A program made the position numbers and the translations under genes. Shown in pieces: positions 58,895 through 64,000 of a stretch of DNA of 64,000 bases. Location: NCBI RefSeq assembly GCF_042647465.1, contig NZ_JBHRVN010000004.1, one strand, 5' to 3'. The notes beneath the pieces are model-generated. The model searched no databases and was not told the DNA's origin. It saw nothing but the letters and a program-made list of their open reading frames with translations. The DNA comes from Wagnerdoeblera intermedia (GTDB lineage: Bacteria > Pseudomonadota > Alphaproteobacteria > Rhodobacterales > Rhodobacteraceae). The stretch's first letter is position 1, and every line of letters begins with the position of its first letter.

Positions 58895-60060
58895 TGATTG
58901 ATATTGCTGCGCTGGCAGGTGCTCCGCAGACCCCGGCCCCAAAGGCTGCAGAGGCTGCGGCGACGACGCCCAAAGCGCCGGGCCGTTCTCTGTTTTCGGT
59001 AACAGAGGGGGAGACTTCGGCCCGGCAACCTGCTGATGAGACGGTCGACAGCCTGCTCATTGATGCGGCGCTTTTACAGCAGGCGGCGCTTGCCGTTCAG
59101 CCCGGCAGCGCGGCGCTTCGTGCCGCGCTCGGGCTGGCTCCGGCCGAAGACCTCACAGAGGGGGAGGAGGCGGTCGTGCCCCTGGATGCCGCCGAAACAC
59201 CCCGAACACCTCTCGCGCTGCCGGTTATCGACACGACTGAGCAGCCTTTGCCGATGGCTGAGGCGGTGGCAGACCTGATGCCCCCCGCCCCTGAGCCTGC
59301 GCCCCAGCTTTCGGACAGGGTCGCTGAAATAACAACTGACAGGGCGGCGGACAGTGTCATGACTGAAGAGCACGCCCTGGAGCGCCCCCCCGCTGCGGAT
59401 GCCGTGATGGCGGCCGGACGTCCCGAACCTGAAGTCGCCCCTGCGACGGAAGACATGCCCGAAGTGACGGTGAAGCCTGAGGCACCCGCCAAACCCCTCT
59501 CATCTCCGAAGATCACACTCGCCGGCGGGCAGGCGGAGCCGGGGGAGCGCAGCCCGCAGACCAGTGCGCCAGCCCCCGATGCCGGGGTGGAGCAGGCCTT
59601 CTCGGCCGAGATGCCCGAGCCTGAACGGACGCCTGAGAAAACCGTTACCGCGCCCGCCCCGCGTGCTGAGCCCTCGGCGCTGCAGCGCAATCTGCTTGAC
59701 CGCCTGAGTGAGGTGCAGCTGGAAGAGGGACGCAGCCGGTTTCTTCTGCGCCCGCGCGGGCTTGGCGTGGTCGAGATCGATCTGACCCGGCTTGTCGATG
59801 GCCGGATGCAGGTGGTGTTGCGGCTTGAAAACCCGATGGTGCTCGACGGGCTGCGCGCCGAAGCCGGACAGCTTGGGGCCTGGCTCGAAGAGCGCGGCTT
59901 TGATCTGGGCGGGGGCACGCCTGAATTTGCCGCCTGGGAGGGGCCGGAGACCGAAGGCGAAGCGGGTGGGGATGTCCCCTCCGAGACGCCCTCAACGCTC
60001 GCCGATCCTTCTGCCGCCGCCCCGCTCAGCGCGGACGGTCGTTTGAACATTCTGACCTGA
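58894..60060 (+). CDS. fliK: Flagellar hook-length control protein FliK
   Basis: The 388-residue protein is Pro-, Ala- and Glu-rich and probably disordered over residues 1-260, the expected ruler region. The C-terminal Flg_hook domain is clear: SALQRNLLDRLSEVQLEEGR near residue 264, then FLLRPRGLGVVEIDLTRLVD and MVLDGLRAEAGQLGAWLEER. It stops hook growth and triggers the FlhB switch. The start overlaps the sigma factor stop by one base, and flgD follows ten bases after its stop. Confidence 0.9.
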   Translation: MIDIAALAGAPQTPAPKAAEAAATTPKAPGRSLFSVTEGETSARQPADETVDSLLIDAALLQQAALAVQPGSAALRAALGLAPAEDLTEGEEAVVPLDAAETPRTPLALPVIDTTEQPLPMAEAVADLMPPAPEPAPQLSDRVAEITTDRAADSVMTEEHALERPPAADAVMAAGRPEPEVAPATEDMPEVTVKPEAPAKPLSSPKITLAGGQAEPGERSPQTSAPAPDAGVEQAFSAEMPEPERTPEKTVTAPAPRAEPSALQRNLLDRLSEVQLEEGRSRFLLRPRGLGVVEIDLTRLVDGRMQVVLRLENPMVLDGLRAEAGQLGAWLEERGFDLGGGTPEFAAWEGPETEGEAGGDVPSETPSTLADPSAAAPLSADGRLNILT

Positions 60061-60070
60061 GGAAGATCCC

Positions 60071-60733
60071 ATGTCCCTCTCAGCCATCGCACATACGGCC
60101 GTCGGCAGCGGTCTCTCGGACGCCTCGCGCAACACCCTGGCGTCGGATTATCAGAGCTTTCTAAACCTGCTGGTTGCGCAGGTCAGCAACCAGGACCCAC
60201 TGGAGCCGATGGAATCCTCGCAATTCGTCAGCCAGCTTGCGCAGCTGACCCAGGTCGAGCAGTCGGTTCAGGTCAACACCCAGATGGAGGCTCTGCGCCG
60301 TCAGTTGTCTCTCAATGCCGCACTCTCGGAAACGGCGCTGATCGGGCGCGAAGTGACGGTGCCTTCGGAGACCTTTTCGCTCGACGAGAATGGCGCGCGC
60401 TTTGCCTATGAACTCGGCACCGCGGCCGAAACCGTGCAACTGCAGATCCGCGATGCCTCGGGCGCTCTGGTTGCGGTGATTGACCAGCCCGCCGGTGAGG
60501 CCGGGGCGCGGCGTGAGGTGAGCTGGGACGGGATGACCTCGGGCGGCCTTCGTGCGGAAAACGGGCGCTATGGCATCTCGGTCGCAGCCATTACCGCCTC
60601 AGGCGAGGCGGGCAGCTATCAGACCTACAGCGCCGGAAAAGTTGTGGCGATTGACTACAACGGCGGCAGCACCTGGCTGCAACTCGCAGACGGCACCCGC
60701 GTCAGCAGCGGCGACATCATCGGGGCGAGGTAA
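60071..60733 (+). CDS. flgD: Flagellar hook capping protein FlgD
   Basis: The 220-residue cap protein guides hook subunit assembly. The N-terminal signature is DYQSFLNLLVAQVSNQDPLE near residue 27 followed by MESSQFVSQLAQLTQVEQSV. The C-terminal fibronectin/Tudor-like part contains EVSWDGMTSGGLRAENGRYG. A GGAAGA site precedes the ATG. It ends the rightward sigma-fliK-flgD unit; two hairpins follow. Confidence 0.96.
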   Translation: MSLSAIAHTAVGSGLSDASRNTLASDYQSFLNLLVAQVSNQDPLEPMESSQFVSQLAQLTQVEQSVQVNTQMEALRRQLSLNAALSETALIGREVTVPSETFSLDENGARFAYELGTAAETVQLQIRDASGALVAVIDQPAGEAGARREVSWDGMTSGGLRAENGRYGISVAAITASGEAGSYQTYSAGKVVAIDYNGGSTWLQLADGTRVSSGDIIGAR

Positions 60734-60745
60734 GGATCTGATCTG

Positions 60746-60774
60746 AGGGCGGGGCAAAAAACCGTCCCCGCCTC
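60746..60774 (+). terminator. First hairpin after flgD
   Basis: GGCGGGG (60748-60754) and CCCCGCC (60766-60772) form a 7-bp stem, extended by CTGA/TCAG around one bulged G. The A-rich loop and absence of a T run make it a weak terminator; the stronger one is 50 bases on. Confidence 0.4.
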
Positions 60775-60805
60775 AGACAGTCTTTCCATTAATCACAATG
60801 CGAAG

Positions 60806-60834
60806 AGCACCCGGAGTTTTGCGGGTGCTTTTTT
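60806..60834 (+). terminator. Terminator after flgD
   Basis: The hairpin AGCACCCG-GAGTTTTG-CGGGTGCT runs into a stretch of T residues. It ends the sigma-fliK-flgD unit. Confidence 0.88.
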
Positions 60835-60866
60835 CATGCTTCCGGCTCGGAGATCCAAGGCCCGGC

Positions 60867-61409
60867 TCACCCGCCACGCATGGCAGCACCCATCTCCCGA
60901 AGCCTGTTCCCCGTCGCGCGGAAGTCCGAGCGGCGCATGTGAATATCCACGAGCCAGGGATAATGCGAGGCCGCGACCGCAAGGATCGCCGCGCGCATCG
61001 CCACATCGGGATCGGGCGCGCTTTGAACCAGCGGCATGGAGGAGGCGGCGATCACCAGCCGCTCCAGCGCGTCGCGGATTTCCAGGGGATTTCCGGGGCC
61101 TTCGCGCGTGACGATATCGGCGTCAAATTCCAGCATCCAGCGGGCCTGACCCTGAGGGCGGGCCAGTTCCAGCGTGTAGAGCCCGCCGTTCACCCGCTCA
61201 ATCAGTGTGCCGCTTTCGCTGACGGCCACAGGCTCCGGCGCAAAGAGGGCCGCCCCCCTGTAACCCGCCTGGCTGCCCACCAGCAGAAGGGCCAGCACGC
61301 CTGCGCCGATCAGCGCTGTGCGCAGCGCCGGACGCCCCTCTTCGGGGCGGCGTCTCAGAACCACTATCCGTGTGCGGGTGGCCGGGGCGGGTGCAGTCGT
61401 CTCAGGCAT
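60867..61409 (-). CDS. Single-span membrane protein at the end of the flgFGAH operon, possibly FliL-like
   Basis: The 180-residue protein has an Arg-rich cytoplasmic N-terminus (TRTRIVVLRRRPEEG), one span near residue 33-50 (ALIGAGVLALLLVGSQAGY) and a periplasmic domain of about 125 residues with LEIRDALERLVIAASS and a C-terminal HMRRSDF block. This plan resembles FliL, which supports the stator, but sequence support is weak. Its start overlaps the flgH stop by one base (TGATG), so it belongs to the basal-body operon. Confidence 0.65.
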   Translation of the reverse strand: MPETTAPAPATRTRIVVLRRRPEEGRPALRTALIGAGVLALLLVGSQAGYRGAALFAPEPVAVSESGTLIERVNGGLYTLELARPQGQARWMLEFDADIVTREGPGNPLEIRDALERLVIAASSMPLVQSAPDPDVAMRAAILAVAASHYPWLVDIHMRRSDFRATGNRLREMGAAMRGG

Positions 61410-62161
61410 CAGTAGGGAAGGATCACATCAAGCGCATCGGCACCATAGCGCGGCTGCTGCACCCGGCTCAGCTGGCCTTTGCCGCCATAGGCGATCCGGG
61501 CCTCTGCGATTTTTTCATAGGGAATGGTATTGCTCATCTCGATGTCGACGGGACGGATGATGCCGGCCACGCGCAACTCCCGCAGTTCCGCATTCACGCG
61601 CACTTCCTGACGTCCGGCAATGACCAGATTGCCGTTGGAAAGCCGCTGTACGATCATGGCAGCCACCTTCAGTTTGATTTCTTCGCCGCGCCGGATCGAC
61701 CCCTGACCGCGGAAGCTGTCGCTGCTTGACAGATCCACCAGATCGCCGCTCGGCAGATCCTCAGCCTTCAGGCCGGGCAGCACGCGGTCGAGTTTGCTTT
61801 CATAGCCAAGGAAGGTCGGCGCATCGATCCCGGTCGAGTTGGAGCGCGAGCGGGTCGAGGCATTGCGCAGCTCTGCCTCATCGTCGATCTCGATCATCAC
61901 GGTCAGAATGTCACCCACACGCGCTGCGCGGTGGTCCCCGAAAAACCCGCTCGAGCCCTTCGCCCAAAGCGAGGCGCGGTCCGCGCGGGTCGGGGGCACA
62001 TAGGGCTCAGGTTCCGGCATCGGCACGCGAACGGCGCGGGTTTCCGGCACATCCAGCGTCAGATCGCTGAGCTTAGGGTCGCGCTGCTCGGCAATCTGTG
62101 CGCAGCCGCTGAGCAGGGAAAGTCCTGCCAGGACTGCGAAGGGAATGCGGGTCAGGGTCAT
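61409..62161 (-). CDS. flgH: Flagellar L-ring lipoprotein FlgH
   Basis: The 250-residue outer-membrane protein forms the L ring. A lipoprotein signal with lipobox LLSGC (lipidated Cys at residue 20) is present. Family landmarks are SLWAKGSSGFFGDHRAARVG near residue 63 with DILTVMIEIDDEAELRN, and the C-terminal GNLVIAGRQEVRVNAELREL. It overlaps flgA by 4 nt. Confidence 0.95.
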   Translation of the reverse strand: MTLTRIPFAVLAGLSLLSGCAQIAEQRDPKLSDLTLDVPETRAVRVPMPEPEPYVPPTRADRASLWAKGSSGFFGDHRAARVGDILTVMIEIDDEAELRNASTRSRSNSTGIDAPTFLGYESKLDRVLPGLKAEDLPSGDLVDLSSSDSFRGQGSIRRGEEIKLKVAAMIVQRLSNGNLVIAGRQEVRVNAELRELRVAGIIRPVDIEMSNTIPYEKIAEARIAYGGKGQLSRVQQPRYGADALDVILPY

Positions 62162-62826
62162 CGGTCAATCTCCACCCGTCCGTCGGTCAGGGCCTGACCC
62201 GTGACGATTTTTCCAGAACTGAGGTTTTGCACCCGCAGCGTCGCGCCGAGTGCCGCATCTTCAAGCGCCCGGGCCGCCGCCGTGACGCGCAGCCCGCGGG
62301 CGGTATAGATCAGCTCGAGCCGGTCGCCGCGCCGGATCACCCGGGGCGCGCGCAGAGAACTCGCGGGCACCGGCCGGCCCTCGGGCAGAAGACGGCGCAC
62401 TTCACGGCCGCGAATTTCTTCCATGGCCAGAACCGACGTGGCGCTGAGGGCGTGAAGCGGCAGGCGGCGATGGGTGAAATCTTCCGCCCGCGCCATCTCA
62501 CCCGGGGAAAGGCTGCGAGCGGGGACGGGCACATCCACCATCGCCTGAAACCGTCCCGCCAGCGTCAGCGGAGCCCCGTTTTGCGGCTCAACCACGGCGG
62601 CGAAGCGCCCGTTGCTGAGGTCTTCGCGCAGTGAAATGACCCGCAGCGCCAGATCGGGCACGCCTTCGGGCAGGATCAGCTCAATGGCGGCACCGGCGGG
62701 CAGGGCAGGCCCCGCCGCCTCGGTCAGCGCGGCCTCCAGCAGGATCTCAAGCGGCGCGGGCGAAAGCTCCGCATGAAGCGGAGCGCCCGGCAGCGCAAGG
62801 ATCAGTGCCAGAAGCCAGCGGCGCAT
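62158..62826 (-). CDS. flgA: Flagellar P-ring assembly chaperone FlgA
   Basis: The 222-residue periplasmic protein helps FlgI assemble into the P ring. It has a signal peptide (WLLALILALPGAPLHA). The SAF domain near 100-170 contains VPARSLSPGEMARAEDFTHR, and the end is EDAALGATLRVQNLSSGKIV. Size is normal. It is preceded by flgG with two bases between, and overlaps flgH. flgI is not in the window. Confidence 0.93.
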   Translation of the reverse strand: MRRWLLALILALPGAPLHAELSPAPLEILLEAALTEAAGPALPAGAAIELILPEGVPDLALRVISLREDLSNGRFAAVVEPQNGAPLTLAGRFQAMVDVPVPARSLSPGEMARAEDFTHRRLPLHALSATSVLAMEEIRGREVRRLLPEGRPVPASSLRAPRVIRRGDRLELIYTARGLRVTAAARALEDAALGATLRVQNLSSGKIVTGQALTDGRVEIDR

Positions 62827-62828
62827 GA

Positions 62829-63614
62829 TCAGCGCACCTGCACGGCGGTCTGCATCATCTGATCAGCCGTGGTGATGGCTTTCGAGTTCATCTCATAGGC
62901 GCGCTGCGCCGAGATCAGATCCGTGATCTGGCGGATCACATCAACGTTCGAGGCCTCAACGTAGAACTGGCGCAGCGTGCCGAAGCCTTCATCCCCGGCC
63001 TGAGCCAGCACCGGCGCGCCGGAGGCTGCGGTTTCGGCCAGAAGGTTGTTGCCCATCGGGCGCAGACCCGCCTCATTGATAAAGCCCGCGAGGGTGATTT
63101 CGCCCAGTTCCTGCGGCAGCATTTCGCCGGGCACCAGGACGCTCACCACGCCATCGGCGCTGATCTGAACGGAGGTGGCTTCCTCCGGAACGGCGAAGCC
63201 CGGATCAAGCGGATAGCCGTCATTGGTCACGATCTCCCCCTCGGGCGAAAGGGTGAAATTACCGGCGCGGGTATAAGCGGTGGTGCCGTCGGGCAGAGTG
63301 ATCTGAAAATACCCCCGGCCCTGAATCGCCAGATCCAGCTGGTTGCCGGTCTCGGTCATCCCGCCCTGCGTGTTCAGCCGCATGATCCCGGCTGTTGCGA
63401 CGCCCAGACCGATGTCCACGCCGACCGGGCGGATCGCACCGTCATCCGCGACCAGGGCGCCCGCGCGGTTGTCGGACTGATAGAGCAGATCCTGGAACGC
63501 CGCCCGCCCGGCCTTGAAGCCGGTGGTATTGGCGTTCGCGATATTGTTGGCGATGACATCCACATTGGTCTGCTGAGCGAGCATCCCCGAGGCGGCAATT
63601 CCAAGCGCTTTCAT
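62829..63614 (-). CDS. flgG: Flagellar distal rod protein FlgG
   Basis: The 261-residue distal rod protein has the N-terminal rod signature NVDVIANNIANANTTGFKA near residue 18, the FQDLLYQSDN segment, and the C-terminal helix VEASNVDVIRQITDLISAQR ending in the usual rod motif YEMNSKAITTADQMMQT. No signal peptide is present, as it is exported by the flagellar system. It follows flgF after 20 bases. Confidence 0.97.
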   Translation of the reverse strand: MKALGIAASGMLAQQTNVDVIANNIANANTTGFKAGRAAFQDLLYQSDNRAGALVADDGAIRPVGVDIGLGVATAGIMRLNTQGGMTETGNQLDLAIQGRGYFQITLPDGTTAYTRAGNFTLSPEGEIVTNDGYPLDPGFAVPEEATSVQISADGVVSVLVPGEMLPQELGEITLAGFINEAGLRPMGNNLLAETAASGAPVLAQAGDEGFGTLRQFYVEASNVDVIRQITDLISAQRAYEMNSKAITTADQMMQTAVQVR

Positions 63615-63634
63615 GGCGGTGTCCTTTGCGTGGT

Positions 63635-64000
63635 TCAGGCCCGCTGGCCGATTTTGCTCAGCGCCGTGCGGCGCAGCTCGTCATGGTTGCGCCCGACCGA
63701 CATCGCCTGGTCATAGGCACGCTGAATTTTGATCAGGCGGACCATCTCGGTGATCGGATTGACGTTTGAGGCTTCAACCGCGCCCTGGATCACCTGGGGG
63801 GCTTCCATCAGCTCCGGCTCCGGCGCGCCGTCGCGGGGCTGAAAGAGGCTCTCGCCGCTGCGCTGCCAGGTGGCCAGATCGGGCGCGGCATAGACGCCGA
63901 TCCGTGCGATCATCGCCCCCGTGCCGTCAGAAACCGTCCCGTCCCGTCCCACCACCGGCAGGCCAGTGCCTTCCGCCAGAACCACCGGCGCACCGCCGTC
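63635..64000 (-). CDS. flgF: Flagellar proximal rod protein FlgF, C-terminal fragment (cut by window edge)
   Basis: The open frame enters the window at 64000 and ends at 63635, giving 121 residues of the C-terminus. It contains VEASNVNPITEMVRLIKIQR, the rod C-terminal motif shared with FlgG, and a preceding domain with VVGRDGTVSDGTGAMIARIG. The order flgF-flgG matches other bacteria and gives the identity. The 5' part lies outside the window. Confidence 0.88.
   Translation of the reverse strand, partial: DGGAPVVLAEGTGLPVVGRDGTVSDGTGAMIARIGVYAAPDLATWQRSGESLFQPRDGAPEPELMEAPQVIQGAVEASNVNPITEMVRLIKIQRAYDQAMSVGRNHDELRRTALSKIGQRA

Noticed and set aside
59097..60092. A 331-codon Ser/Arg-rich open frame antisense to fliK
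   Set aside because: FliK has the Flg_hook domain on the sense strand; the antisense frame is low-complexity.
1..64000. CRISPR arrays, tRNA or rRNA genes, insertion sequences, prophage
   Set aside because: No regularly spaced direct repeats, cloverleaf sequences, rRNA landmarks, transposase or integrase genes were seen.

Overview
This window is chromosomal DNA of a GC-rich alphaproteobacterium, most likely of the Rhodobacteraceae/Paracoccaceae (Rhodobacter-like). The evidence is the dusB(nifR3)-ntrB-ntrC-ntrY-ntrX locus with an NtrC that lacks the GAFTGA loop as in Rhodobacter capsulatus, the Mth938-ccmABCDG (hel) cluster, the fused ispDF gene, and a complete-looking alphaproteobacterial flagellar gene block. 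The genus cannot be fixed from the sequence. I see no rRNA, tRNA, CRISPR array, insertion sequence or prophage. Gene density is high, and many genes are joined by 4-nt ATGA/GTGA overlaps.

Layout. 1-9 kb: potassium uptake (trkH end fragment, trkA), a diheme cytochrome c, purine salvage and synthesis (hpt, purN, purM), RNase D, a COQ10/START protein, Ppx/GppA phosphatase and rRNA methyltransferase RlmE. 9-16 kb: purB, a MarC protein, an ABC-F ATPase, a DUF6636 secreted protein, ndk, a TfoX C-terminal-domain protein and a TauE/SafE permease. 16-28 kb: ligA-recG facing the nitrogen-regulation operon dusB-ntrBC-ntrYX. 28-36 kb: ispDF-pgpA-cinA, a Hint-domain protein, an unusual SDR, msrB, an OlsB-like acyltransferase, nrdR-ribD-thioesterase and yajC. 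36-44 kb: a second TauE/SafE protein, a Mth938-domain protein, the cytochrome c maturation genes ccmABCDG, DUF808, dipeptidase, two small membrane proteins and YceI. 44-45.6 kb: rpsF-rpsR-rplI with a clear promoter and terminator.

The last 18 kb (45.7-64 kb) is the flagellar block. One leftward operon, flgB-flgC-fliE-fliQ-lytic transglycosylase-flhA-fliR-flhB, encodes the proximal rod and export gate. fliI runs rightward and is opposed by motA and a fliJ-like gene. An unrecognised membrane protein gene separates motA from motB. A Ros/MucR regulator lies behind motB. A rightward set holds a frameshifted unknown gene, a sigma-70-family factor, fliK and flgD. A leftward operon flgF-flgG-flgA-flgH plus a single-span membrane protein closes the window; flgF is cut by the window edge. 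fliF, fliG, fliM, fliN, fliP, flgE and flagellin are not here.

The most unusual material is in the flagellar block: a coding frame interrupted at a nine-G tract (possible phase-variable or decayed gene), a sigma factor translationally coupled to fliK, a GC hairpin that would bury the motB ribosome-binding site, perfect AT-rich palindromes near the regulator genes, and two unassigned membrane proteins placed among motor and basal-body genes. Elsewhere, secD and secF are absent from their expected place between yajC and the Mth938 gene, and the Hint and SDR proteins each lack a canonical catalytic residue.
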